The notes under the pieces were generated by a model. It did no database searches, was not told the DNA's origin, and was given only the letters and a program-made list of their open reading frames with translations. A stretch of DNA of 64,000 bases from Spongiibacter sp. IMCC21906 (GTDB lineage Bacteria > Pseudomonadota > Gammaproteobacteria > Pseudomonadales > Spongiibacteraceae), in NCBI RefSeq assembly GCF_001010805.1, contig NZ_CP011477.1, positions 124,001 to 188,000 on the forward strand. The letters run 5' to 3'. Shown one piece after another: positions 29,995 through 38,027 of the stretch (positions within the stretch are counted from its first letter, which is position 1; every line of letters starts with the position of its first letter). The position numbers and the translations under genes are program-made.

Positions 29995-30552
29995 TACTGG
30001 ATCCCTGATCGCGTCCGGGATGACTAGGTGTGACGATACCTCCTTGTCGTCATACCGGCCTCCGAGCCGGTATTCAGTAAACCACCGAGCACAATATAAA
30101 CACCGTGGTTACATTCAACCCGAGCTGCTGGATCCCGGATCGCGTCCGGGATGACTAGGTGCGACGATACCTCCTTGTCGTCATACCGGCCTCCGAGCCG
30201 GTATCCAGTAAACCACCCAACGTAATATAAACACCGAGGGTAATTTAACTTCCGAGCTGCTGGATCCCGGATCGCTTATCGCGTCCGGGATGACTAGGTG
30301 CGACGATACTTCCTTGTCGTCATACCGGCCTCCGAGCCGGTATCCAGTAAACCACCCAACGTAATATAAACACCGAGGGTAATTTAACTTCCGAGCTGCT
30401 GGATCCCGGATCGCTTATCGCGTCCGGGATGACTTCGGCGGGAATAGGCGCGTCTGGGATGGCTTCGTCGGGAGTAGGCGCGTCTGGGATGGCTTCGTCG
30501 GGAGTAGACGCGTCCGGTATGACGAAGGTTGGAGCAGGCGCCCGAGGATGAC
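29995..30552 (-). repeat. REPIN-like array 8 with a 34-bp tandem repeat
   Basis: Starts with an orphan A (29998-30023), followed by three B-spacer-A units at about 30051-30155, 30180-30285 and 30320-30434. The A cores vary (GGATCGCGTCC and GGATCGCTTATCGCGTCC). The last unit runs into three copies of a ~34-bp repeat containing GGATGGCTTCGTCGGGAGTA at about 30435-30515, which look like amplified half palindromes. The array ends about 27 bp before the ugd stop codon. Confidence 0.87.
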
Positions 30553-30578
30553 GAAAAAGTAGCCTCTACCCTTCGCAG

Positions 30579-31940
30579 TCATCCCTGTTTTGAGCCTGGC
30601 TCCAAAATACTCACACTCCGCCCACGCCCTATTCCGTAATAGGCGATGCCGTAAGACTCAAGCAATTCAGGGTCATAAAGATTTCGTCCATCCACAATGA
30701 CTGGATGCGCTAATGTCTCTTTAATTAAATCAAAGTCAGGCGCTTTAAAAACATTCCATTCGGTGCAAACTACCAAAGCATCCGCTCCATTTAAGGCAGA
30801 TTCCTTTGTTCCCATTAAACTTAATTCTTTTCTATTACCGTAAATACGCTGGGTCTCATTCATCGCTTCAGGATCATAAGCCTGCACTGTCGCGCCCGCG
30901 TCCCAAAGCGCCTCCATCAAGACCCGACTCGGCGCATCGCGCATATCATCGGTATTTGGTTTAAACGATAACCCCCACAATGCAATTTTCTTACCGTTTA
31001 AATCACCATCAAAATATGCAGACAAGTTAGCAAACAGCTTACTTTTCTGACGAGCATTAACATCCTCAACTGACTTCAATAGTACCGGGCTATAACCCAC
31101 TGATTCTGCCGAACGTACCAAGGCCTGAACATCTTTCGGGAAGCACGACCCCCCATACCCACAACCAGGATAAATAAAGTGATAACCGATGCGAGGGTCA
31201 GAGCCAATCCCTTGCCGCACTTTTTCTATATCCGCGCCCAAACGCTCAGCCAGATTAGAAATTTCATTCATAAAACTGATCTTGGTCGCCAACATACAAT
31301 TAGCCGCATACTTGGTCAGCTCAGCCGAACGCACATCCATCACAATCAGTTTTTCATGATTACGATTAAACGGCGCATACAACTCCCGCATACGCTCTTC
31401 GACGTTAGGATTATCTGTACCAATCACAATACGGTCTGGTCGCTGACAATCGGCAACCGCCGCCCCTTCTTTTAAGAACTCGGGGTTTGATACCACATCA
31501 AAACCAATCTCCACACCCCGCTGCGCTAACACAGCGGCCACACAAGCAGAAACCTTATCCGCAGTGCCTACAGGCACCGTGGATTTATTAACAATAATGC
31601 GATGCTCGGCCATATGTGTAGCAATCGTGTTGGCTACAGCCAGCACATACCGCAAATCAGCCGAGCCATCTTCATCAGGTGGCGTACCTACCGCAATAAA
31701 TTGAACGCGGCCATGCTTTACGCCAGCCTCAGCATCAGTAGTAAAGTGCAGGCGACCTGCCTCATGATTTTTTTGCACCAACGGTGCCAAACCCGGCTCA
31801 AAAATAGGCACTATGCCTTTTTTCAGGTTTTCGACTCGCTCAGCGTTCACATCCACACAGACAACAGAGTGGCCGACCTCGGCAAGAACAGCGGCCTGCA
31901 CAAGGCCCACATAACCAATACCAAATACGGTGACTTTCAT
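30579..31940 (-). CDS. ugd: UDP-glucose 6-dehydrogenase
   Basis: Cytoplasmic NAD-dependent enzyme oxidising UDP-glucose to UDP-glucuronate, an acidic sugar donor for capsule. The protein has 453 residues with the N-terminal Rossmann motif [16 protein letters not shown], the catalytic cysteine in [16 protein letters not shown], and a C-terminal UDP-binding domain ([15 protein letters not shown]). Its start has no close repeat element upstream. It marks the 5' edge of the nucleotide-sugar block before the accessory toxin/antitoxin and Fic segment. Confidence 0.95.
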   Translation of the reverse strand: MKVTVFGIGYVGLVQAAVLAEVGHSVVCVDVNAERVENLKKGIVPIFEPGLAPLVQKNHEAGRLHFTTDAEAGVKHGRVQFIAVGTPPDEDGSADLRYVLAVANTIATHMAEHRIIVNKSTVPVGTADKVSACVAAVLAQRGVEIGFDVVSNPEFLKEGAAVADCQRPDRIVIGTDNPNVEERMRELYAPFNRNHEKLIVMDVRSAELTKYAANCMLATKISFMNEISNLAERLGADIEKVRQGIGSDPRIGYHFIYPGCGYGGSCFPKDVQALVRSAESVGYSPVLLKSVEDVNARQKSKLFANLSAYFDGDLNGKKIALWGLSFKPNTDDMRDAPSRVLMEALWDAGATVQAYDPEAMNETQRIYGNRKELSLMGTKESALNGADALVVCTEWNVFKAPDFDLIKETLAHPVIVDGRNLYDPELLESYGIAYYGIGRGRSVSILEPGSKQG

Positions 31941-32334
31941 TAGAAAACAAGCTCTTATGGTAGGGAAAATGCAATATTAACACGTATAAAGCAGCTTGGG
32001 CCTTCTCGCTGCAACACAAACATCGCAAAAAATGATTGTAGTAACTATCACAACAAACCAAGCTCAGGCCAAGACCTTCCTGCCACTAAAGGCTTATCAA
32101 GTTGCAGCCATTGCGGCATGAAGTCTGCAAAGATCCGGCAGGTTTTCGACATGCTCGGTAAGGGCCTGATGGCACAAGCCTGCGCGATTGAGGATTACGC
32201 CCAACGCAGACCTGCCTTCAATGCAGTGGGCCGTGCCATGGTGGAAACCTTCAGCCGGTCGGCCAACGCCCCCTACACACACTGCCTATAGAATTTTAAT
32301 TGAATTCTCCCGTGCTTCAAATACTCCAATATTT
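31941..32334. other. Gap with an unidentified reading-frame remnant
   Basis: Holds no gene that I can name. On the plus strand an open frame from about 32085 to 32291 reads CSHCGMKSAKIRQVFDMLGK and continues through AFNAVGRAMVETFSRS to a TAG. It has the compositional look of a coding fragment but no start of its own with a ribosome binding site. It may be the end of a lost gene. The rest is short and AT-rich next to the ugd start. Confidence 0.35.
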
Positions 32335-32367
32335 GCCGAATGGTATCATCGGCTGATACCATTCGGC
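32335..32367. promoter_or_regulatory. Perfect 14-bp inverted repeat at the TumE start
   Basis: GCCGAATGGTATCA-TCGGC-TGATACCATTCGGC ends one base before the ATG of the toxin gene. It is the only extended perfect palindrome nearby. It is placed where it could be the autoregulatory operator of the pair or, as RNA, a hairpin that hides the translation start. No Shine-Dalgarno sequence is visible outside it. Confidence 0.65.
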
Positions 32368-32730
32368 ATGGAGAACGATGGCGGAATAGAAAATCTATTA
32401 TTACTGGATGGATCGATCCTAGATCAAGGTGATGGCTACTGGGTAAAAATTGAAGCTCGGCAGCTTGCGCCAAATCAGGACATTCCGCATGGCATTCGGT
32501 ATTCACTGACGCTCCATAACCGTTATGGAACTAGGTTGATTGGTTACGACAATGCCCATGCGGTGAAACCACCAAAAAAATTTAAGTACGCAGGCCAGAA
32601 ACTACCGTACGACCACAGGCACCGTAGCGCAGTTGATAAAGGGGTGCCCTATTTATTTGAAACCGCCCACCAGATGCTGAAAGATTTTTTCAAAGACGTT
32701 GATGACGCCATGAAAAGAGAAAAGAAATGA
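32368..32730 (+). CDS. TumE-type (DUF6516) toxin of a toxin-antitoxin pair
   Basis: Small protein of 120 residues, recognised as the DUF6516/TumE family by GYWVKIEARQL, HGIRYSLTLHNRYGTRLIGY, DNAHAVK, LPYDHRHR and the C-terminal LLKDFFKDVDDAM pattern (here MLKDFFKDVDDAM). These proteins are annotated as toxins paired with a helix-turn-helix partner. The start is the ATG directly after a perfect inverted repeat; upstream in-frame starts would cross this repeat. It overlaps the partner gene by 4 nt (ATGA), as expected for a coupled pair. Confidence 0.72.
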   Translation: MENDGGIENLLLLDGSILDQGDGYWVKIEARQLAPNQDIPHGIRYSLTLHNRYGTRLIGYDNAHAVKPPKKFKYAGQKLPYDHRHRSAVDKGVPYLFETAHQMLKDFFKDVDDAMKREKK

Positions 32731-33077
32731 AGACACTCAAAATTGGGATTATGCCCAAAGACAAAATTCGCGAGCGCACGCTGGCTATCGCCAAAGGCGA
32801 ACTCACACCAAAACCCGGCGACCCAAAAGTATGGTTTACCTCCATGAAATCAATTGCCGAGGTGTTAAGTGACGAAAACAGAGCCCTGCTGCATGTTATT
32901 GCACAGACCGAGCCGAATACGATCGCAGATCTTGCGCGGTCAACAGGGCGCAAACCAAACAACCTATCTCGCACCCTAAAGACAATGGCTAACTACGGGA
33001 TTGTGGAACTGAAAAAGAAGCATAACCGAGTTACTCCTCGCGCGAAGGCGACAGAATTTACCGTGTTAGCCAACTAG
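32727..33077 (+). CDS. TumA-like winged-HTH antitoxin
   Basis: DNA-binding partner of the preceding toxin, 116 residues. The C-terminal half is a MarR-like winged helix-turn-helix: ENRALLHVIAQTEPNTIADL, ARSTGRKPNNLSRTLKTMAN, then a wing with VELKKKHNRVTPRAKATEF. The N-terminal ~50 residues probably bind the toxin. The perfect inverted repeat just ahead of the toxin start is its likely operator. Toxin-first order differs from many type II pairs but is usual for this family. Confidence 0.7.
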   Translation: MKTLKIGIMPKDKIRERTLAIAKGELTPKPGDPKVWFTSMKSIAEVLSDENRALLHVIAQTEPNTIADLARSTGRKPNNLSRTLKTMANYGIVELKKKHNRVTPRAKATEFTVLAN

Positions 33078-33099
33078 CCTAGCCTTTAACGTCTGGCGC

Positions 33100-33393
33100 T
33101 GAACCTGTAGGAGGCCGCTGGCCCAGGCCACCTTCTCTTGCGATGAACCCGCAATTCACCTTGGCCGAGGCCGATGAATTACGCATCGATCCAACCCAAA
33201 CCCCATCGCGGTCGGCCAAGGTGAATTGCGTAGCAAGAGAGGGCAGCCTGGGCTGGCCCGCTCCCACCAAACAGGTACGCTGTAACACATCACGACACGA
33301 TTGGGTGGTTTTGTAGGAGGCCGCGCCCGAGGCCGATAGAATTACGCACCAACCCAGTCCAAAAACGATCGCGGTCGGCGCCGCTTCTACACG
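33100..33393. repeat. Family-2 MITE-like hairpin element downstream of fic
   Basis: Starts GTAGGAGGCCGCTGGCCCAG and contains a 17-bp perfect inverted repeat, CAATTCACCTTGGCCGA at 33152-33168 and its complement at 33212-33228. Outer arms CTCTTGC/GCAAGAG and GCCCAGGC/GCCTGGGC extend the hairpin to about 155 bp. A second shorter copy (GTAGGAGGCCGC...GTCGGCGCCGCTTCTAC) follows, and its end overlaps the stop codon of the fic gene. Copies of the same element lie on the other side of fic at 35.05-35.6 kb. Confidence 0.85.
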
Positions 33394-34943
33394 CTCGGAA
33401 TTGAAGGCTCTGCCTTACCTTCCAAGGCAGCTTGAACAAGTAACCCCAAAAATTTCGTGAAAGGCTCTATGTTTTGGTTTGTGCTGGCCTCTTCAAGTGC
33501 AGCCATGTAATCGTTGCGCTTTTCTAGCGGCACAATCGTCCAAGGGTAACCGCCACTGGCAAGCATCGCATTCATCAAAAAGCGCCCTGTACGGCCATTG
33601 CCGTCCATATAGGGATGAATATAAACAAATATAAAATGCCCTAGCACAACGCGCACAGCGGCATTTTCTTCTGCTTTTAATAACTCAAAAAACGCTGGCA
33701 TTGCATCGCGCACCGCTTCTTTACTGGGCGGAGTGTGCATGGAGCGGCGGATAAAAACGGGCGCATTTCGATAACCCGCCAGATCGGCGGGCTTGTGAAT
33801 GCCAGCCGCTACTCCGGGCGCAAACATTTCGCGATACCATACGCGATGATCGTTATCGACGACTTCCCCTGCATTATGCCCATCGAGTATTTGCTCTATA
33901 CTTTTACGCACGGCTTGATAAGCTTGCCAATAGCCTCGGGCGGCCAAAGCATTCAGCCGCTCTTTATCATCGGTATTTTGTTCTGGGTTCCAGTCTCCAG
34001 TGCGAACGCGGTTGATCAGCTCTGGCGTGACGCGATAGCCCTCAATAGAGAGCGAGTGATAGGCGTCTGTTACATACACATCTTCAATGTGCTTCATGTA
34101 TGCGGTTTTATCAACGGTTAGTGAGGGAGATGCAGGAAAGTGCGCTATCACGGTTTCTCTCATATCCTGCCACATAAGCCGAATACGATTCACAGATGGA
34201 GATTGCTCGCGCCGCGAGAAGCTTAGGCTTGATTGTTGCTCAAACGGGTCTGTTTCGCGCAAATCATACCCCGCCGCGCGCATTGTACCCATAATGTCGT
34301 CGGCAATTTGATTGCGGCCAATATTCCTGAATGCACCCGCCAAGCGGCCAGCAATAGAGCTATGTCCTCCCTCTAGCAATTGCTCCAAGACTTCAGAGGC
34401 ATCACTGACCATGGATAATGCCGCGCGCATATCGGTTGGCTTTTGAGTGAAGCTTTGTTTACTACAGGCAATCAAAGCAGCGGGAAGGCTATACATACGC
34501 AACCCGTTTTTAGTCGTCACCTGAGCCGGTTCAGGGAGTGCAGCGCGAATATCTAATAGTGACGTGCCATGAGGTAATCCGGTTACATTGTTCCGTGCCT
34601 TAGTGGCTCGAACTAATAACTGCTTGGGTACAACCATATTCTCGGTATGAAGCGCGATAGATTGCTCAGGTGACAAGCACCAATCGTCGCCTTTTAAATA
34701 ATTAAGATAAGCTGCACAAAATTGCCAAAAGGACGCATACCAAGCCGTGCTCTCCCCGCGCGTTTCATCAGGGCGTGCAGGCACATACCAGCCCTTGATA
34801 ACCTCCTCAAGAAAGCCATTTTGAACGAGGCGCTCGCGGTGAGTACGCGAGAGATCGGCAGAACGTATGGCAACTGAACCATTTGCCTGAAGGCCGTAAA
34901 GGGCATCTAATGCATCAGCCAGCTTTTCGGAAGGGGTTGCCAT
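33387..34943 (-). CDS. Fic family protein with N-terminal winged helix
   Basis: Predicted AMP- or other nucleotide-transferase of 518 residues. The N-terminal ~70 residues look like a winged-helix DNA-binding domain of the AbiEi type (SADLSRTHRERLVQNGFLEE, GWYVPARPDE). The inhibitory helix motif is SLSIEG near residue 295, fitting [S/T]xxxE[G/N]. The Fic core has IHPYMDGNGRTGRFLMN, a complete HxFx(D/E)GNGRxxR-type active site. The start has a modest GAGAAGAG upstream. Four direct repeats spaced exactly 24 bp lie immediately ahead of it. The stop codon is inside a family-2 repeat. Target protein unknown. Confidence 0.88.
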   Translation of the reverse strand: MATPSEKLADALDALYGLQANGSVAIRSADLSRTHRERLVQNGFLEEVIKGWYVPARPDETRGESTAWYASFWQFCAAYLNYLKGDDWCLSPEQSIALHTENMVVPKQLLVRATKARNNVTGLPHGTSLLDIRAALPEPAQVTTKNGLRMYSLPAALIACSKQSFTQKPTDMRAALSMVSDASEVLEQLLEGGHSSIAGRLAGAFRNIGRNQIADDIMGTMRAAGYDLRETDPFEQQSSLSFSRREQSPSVNRIRLMWQDMRETVIAHFPASPSLTVDKTAYMKHIEDVYVTDAYHSLSIEGYRVTPELINRVRTGDWNPEQNTDDKERLNALAARGYWQAYQAVRKSIEQILDGHNAGEVVDNDHRVWYREMFAPGVAAGIHKPADLAGYRNAPVFIRRSMHTPPSKEAVRDAMPAFFELLKAEENAAVRVVLGHFIFVYIHPYMDGNGRTGRFLMNAMLASGGYPWTIVPLEKRNDYMAALEEASTNQNIEPFTKFLGLLVQAALEGKAEPSIPSV

Positions 34944-34954
34944 AGTGGCTCTTC

Positions 34955-35034
34955 TCGCTTATCGCGCGCACCTATTGCTCGCTTATTGCGTTGTACCATT
35001 ATTCGCTTATTATGTCGAACGATAATTCGCTTAA
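34955..35034 (-). promoter_or_regulatory. Four direct repeats at 24-bp spacing upstream of fic
   Basis: TCGCTTAT occurs at 34955, 34979 and 35003 and TCGCTTAA at 35027 (AAGCGA on the coding strand), exactly 24 bp apart. Some flanking bases are shared, such as TATT before the core. The array begins about 12 bp before the fic ATG. Regular spacing ahead of a gene whose product has its own winged helix suggests an operator bound by the Fic protein. No second gene for a regulator is present next to it. Confidence 0.65.
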
Positions 35035-35048
35035 TGACCGATATGCTT

Positions 35049-35598
35049 TGTAGGAGGCCGCTGGCCCAGACCACCTTCTCTTGCGATGAACCCGCAATTC
35101 ACCTTGGCCGAGGCCGAGGCCGATGAATTACGCACCAATCCAACCCAAACCCATCGCGGTCGGCGCCCGCTCCTACCAAACTGGTACGTTGTATCACATC
35201 ACGACACAATGGGGTGAACCTGTAGGAGGCCGCGCCGAGGCCGATGAATTACGCTCCAATCCACCCCAAACCCCATCGCGGTCAGCCAAGGTGAATTGCG
35301 TAGCAAGAGAAGGCAACCTGGGCTGGCCCGCTCCTTCACGTGGTGATACGGTGCTTTTGTACCATCGCGGTCGGCGCCCGCTCCTACCAAACTGGTACGT
35401 TGTATCACATCACGACACAATGGGGTGATCCTGTAGGAGGCCGCGCCGAGGCCGATCGAATTACGCACCAATCCAACCCAAACCCATCGCGGTCGGCCAA
35501 GGTGAATTGCGTAGCAAGAGAGGGCGGCCTGGGCTGGCTCGCTCCTACGCATTTTGGTGGTTTTGTAGGAGGCCGCGCCTGAGGCCGATCGAATTACG
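35049..35598. repeat. Family-2 repeat array between fic and manC copy 2
   Basis: At least three elements beginning GTAGGAGGCCGC at about 35051, 35222 and 35431, plus a fourth at about 35565, interspersed with GCGGTCGGCGCCCGCTCCTAC ends. Between elements TGGTACGTTGTATCACATCA is repeated exactly (about 35182 and 35393), showing a ~211-bp tandem duplication. Same family as 33100-33393 and 21700-22024. The manC stop codon follows a few bases later. Confidence 0.87.
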
Positions 35599-35603
35599 CG
35601 CCC

Positions 35604-37019
35604 TCACCCCTTGGGAACCCGCCCATACCGATCTTCAAAACGCACTATATCGTCTTCACCCAAATACGAGCCAGACTGTACCTCAATCAATTCCAAAGGT
35701 ATTTTACCGGGGTTTTCTAAGGCATGAACAACGCCAACGGGAATATAGGTCGACTGGTTTTCCGTCAGCATTAATTCTTTATCACCATTCGTGACTTTGG
35801 CAATACCCGACACCACAATCCAATGTTCAGCGCGGTGATGATGCATTTGCACAGACAGCTTAGCACCCGGCTTTACGGTAATGCGCTTAACCTGATAACG
35901 CTCACCATTATCTATAGAATCAAACACACCCCACGGGCGATACACATGACGATGCTGACTCACCTCACTGCGGCCTTGCGCCTTTAATGACTCAACAATC
36001 TTCTTAACATCTTGAACCTGATCTTTAGCTGCAACCAAAATGGCATCATTGGTTTCAACCACAACAATATTATCTAAACCCACCGTCGCCACTAAACGGT
36101 GCTCTGCTCTAATATAAGAATTAGATGTGTTATGGCTTAACACATCACCGCTGCTGACATTGCCAGATGCATCTTGATCGCCAATCTCCCATAAAGAAGA
36201 CCACGCACCCACATCACTCCAACCGGCAGACAACGGCACCACCACCGCCTTATCGGTTTTTTCCATTACCGCATAATCTATCGACTCATCTGGGCAGGCT
36301 TTAAACGCGTCGGCATCAATCCGTAAAAAATCGACATCACGGCTTTTACCCAAATAGGCTTTCTCACAAGCGTCATAAATATCAGGGCGAAAGGCTTTTA
36401 GCTCTGCCAAATACACATCAGCAGCAAACAAAAACATACCGCTATTCCAGTAATAGCCGCCGTCATCCAAATACGATTGCGCTGTTGCTTCATCAGGTTT
36501 TTCGACAAAACGTGAAACCGCATAAGCACCGTCGCCACTTTCAACACCACGCTGAATATAGCCATAACCAGTATGCGGGGACTCCGGCACAATCCCAAAG
36601 GTGACCACCTTGCCAGCCTCAGCTTGTAACTTGGCTACTGAAACGGCAGCATGAAATGCAGCCACGTCTTCTATAACGTGATCCGCAGCCATCACCAACA
36701 ATAACGGCGCAGCACCATCAGAAGAATCCAGCGCATCGAAAGCCGCAAGCGCTATCGCTGGTGCGGTATTTTTGCCTACTGGCTCTAAAATTATTGAACC
36801 TAATTTCTCGCCCATTTCCTGAGCTTGCTGGGCGACTATAAAGCGGTGTTCTTCATTACAGATAACAGAAGTGCTGTTCGACAATCCCTGAACACGAGAC
36901 AAGGTTGCTTGGAGCATAGTTTCTTGATTTGGAATTGATAAAAATTGTTTGGGGTATAAACCACGACTTGAAGGCCATAAACGGCTACCACTGCCGCCAG
37001 CCATAATTACTGCACGCAT
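35604..37019 (-). CDS. manC: Mannose-1-phosphate guanylyltransferase / mannose-6-phosphate isomerase, copy 2
   Basis: Second bifunctional GDP-mannose enzyme, 471 residues, closely similar to copy 1 along its whole length ([49 protein letters not shown]). It differs mainly in scattered substitutions, such as the [20 protein letters not shown] segment. The ATG at 37019 follows AAAGGAATCGCAGT. A 43-residue upstream extension runs into the neighbouring toxin-antitoxin region and has no homology to the family. It lies between fic and a HigBA-type pair, separated from the main glycan operon, so it may be an imported or displaced copy. Confidence 0.93.
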   Translation of the reverse strand: MRAVIMAGGSGSRLWPSSRGLYPKQFLSIPNQETMLQATLSRVQGLSNSTSVICNEEHRFIVAQQAQEMGEKLGSIILEPVGKNTAPAIALAAFDALDSSDGAAPLLLVMAADHVIEDVAAFHAAVSVAKLQAEAGKVVTFGIVPESPHTGYGYIQRGVESGDGAYAVSRFVEKPDEATAQSYLDDGGYYWNSGMFLFAADVYLAELKAFRPDIYDACEKAYLGKSRDVDFLRIDADAFKACPDESIDYAVMEKTDKAVVVPLSAGWSDVGAWSSLWEIGDQDASGNVSSGDVLSHNTSNSYIRAEHRLVATVGLDNIVVVETNDAILVAAKDQVQDVKKIVESLKAQGRSEVSQHRHVYRPWGVFDSIDNGERYQVKRITVKPGAKLSVQMHHHRAEHWIVVSGIAKVTNGDKELMLTENQSTYIPVGVVHALENPGKIPLELIEVQSGSYLGEDDIVRFEDRYGRVPKG

Positions 37020-37144
37020 ACTGCGATTCCTTTGCAAAAATAATTGAAACAGCCTGAGGTTGTAAGCAAAAGCCGCCCACTTAAAGCGCAGCGAATGCCT
37101 TGCGTCCGACTTCCGATCAGCACGTTTAACATGGCAGCCCCATG

Positions 37145-37450
37145 TCAAATAATAGCTTGCAAGCCCTTGTCAGCAATGACGTTAAGCAGTTTGAGCGCTG
37201 GGCCGGCTGGGCGCGTTTCGCCATGCTCCCACTTGCGTACCGTCGAAGCGGTGGTGTGCAAGTGATGGGCAAATACGGGTTGGCTAAAGTGTAATGCCTC
37301 ACGCAGGTGTTTAATGTCGCTTGCACTGAACTCGCGCACTGGCGGCGGACAAAGTGCGTCAAACTCTCGCATCGTCACTTTGCTAACCGCGCCAGCCTCG
37401 TGCAATGCGGCCAAATCACCCCGCAGCGATTCAATGATTTTACTCGTCAC
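37145..37450 (-). CDS. HigA-type XRE-family antitoxin
   Basis: Antitoxin and probable autorepressor of 101 residues with a C-terminal Xre helix-turn-helix ([40 protein letters not shown]). The GTG at 37450 has GGAGG six bases upstream and overlaps the end of the toxin gene by 11 nt. The longer ORF from 37471 starts before that ribosome binding site and is rejected. The predicted operator is the palindrome at 37835-37851, upstream of the toxin. Confidence 0.82.
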   Translation of the reverse strand: MTSKIIESLRGDLAALHEAGAVSKVTMREFDALCPPPVREFSASDIKHLREALHFSQPVFAHHLHTTASTVRKWEHGETRPAGPALKLLNVIADKGLQAII

Positions 37451-37814
37451 AACATACCTCCAATAAAACACCAGCTTGTAATGCTGCTACCAACTCCTTA
37501 GACGAAAGCGCCAGAAATACCTTGCCGACATAGTGCAGCGCTTTTTTCTCGTCCCGTGTAATATTCGCCTTGTCGCGTTTCGGGAACCCATGCAGGAAAA
37601 CATAACGACAACCGACACGGGCCGATAGTAGCGTACGGTAGCCGCCACTCTTACCCGCCCCCGGACGGGCTATCCGCTTTTTGTAGAGATGGCCGCCTAA
37701 ATCGGCATCTATCAGCCCCCGCTCCATCTCCTGGGCCGCCTTGCACAAGACCTCATTGGGCAGCTTTTCGCTCGCCTGCCACCGTGCGAAGTCCTTTCGC
37801 TTTAAGATTGCCAT
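37440..37814 (-). CDS. RelE/HigB-type toxin
   Basis: Type II toxin of 124 residues, first gene of the pair. The sequence GHLYKKRIARPGAGKSGGYR, then CRYVFLHGFPKRDKANITRD with a downstream KVFLALSSKE, is characteristic of the RelE/HigB group that pairs with Xre antitoxins and cleaves mRNA on ribosomes. The start follows GAAGAGAT. It is co-transcribed with the antitoxin from a promoter overlapping a perfect palindrome. Confidence 0.82.
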   Translation of the reverse strand: MAILKRKDFARWQASEKLPNEVLCKAAQEMERGLIDADLGGHLYKKRIARPGAGKSGGYRTLLSARVGCRYVFLHGFPKRDKANITRDEKKALHYVGKVFLALSSKELVAALQAGVLLEVCCDE

Positions 37815-37831
37815 ATCTCTTCAGCCTCAAA

Positions 37832-37860
37832 ACTATACCCGTAACGGGTATTATTATCTA
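37832..37860 (-). promoter_or_regulatory. Promoter and palindromic operator of the HigBA-type pair
   Basis: On the minus strand, TAGATA, 17 nt, TATAGT form a plausible promoter. Between them lies ATACCCGTAACGGGTAT (37835-37851), a perfect 8-bp inverted repeat around one base. This is the expected operator arrangement for an Xre-type antitoxin. The rest of 37861-38027 contains no recognised feature. Confidence 0.65.
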
Positions 37861-38027
37861 CTCCTTGTAAACAGATCGCCACCCAAGCCACCCGTAAAAG
37901 CTACTTCAGCTGCGACGAATCTTGAATCTAATACCACAACCTTTCTCGTCAGTCCTCCAGCATCCGGCGTACTGCTTCTGACCTTCTCGTCAGACTTCCG
38001 ACACCCGGCGTCAGACCTTCTTTTACT

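Noticed and set aside
32097-32282. Insertion sequence remnant
   Set aside because: No terminal inverted repeats, target duplication or recognisable transposase motif was found.
32188-32367. N-terminal extension of the TumE-type toxin
   Set aside because: It would cross the perfect inverted repeat and adds about 60 residues not expected for the family; the ATG at 32368 gives a normal length.
37020-37148. 43-residue N-terminal extension of ManC copy 2
   Set aside because: Has no family similarity; the ATG at 37019 with AAAGGA upstream starts the conserved MRAVIMAGG.
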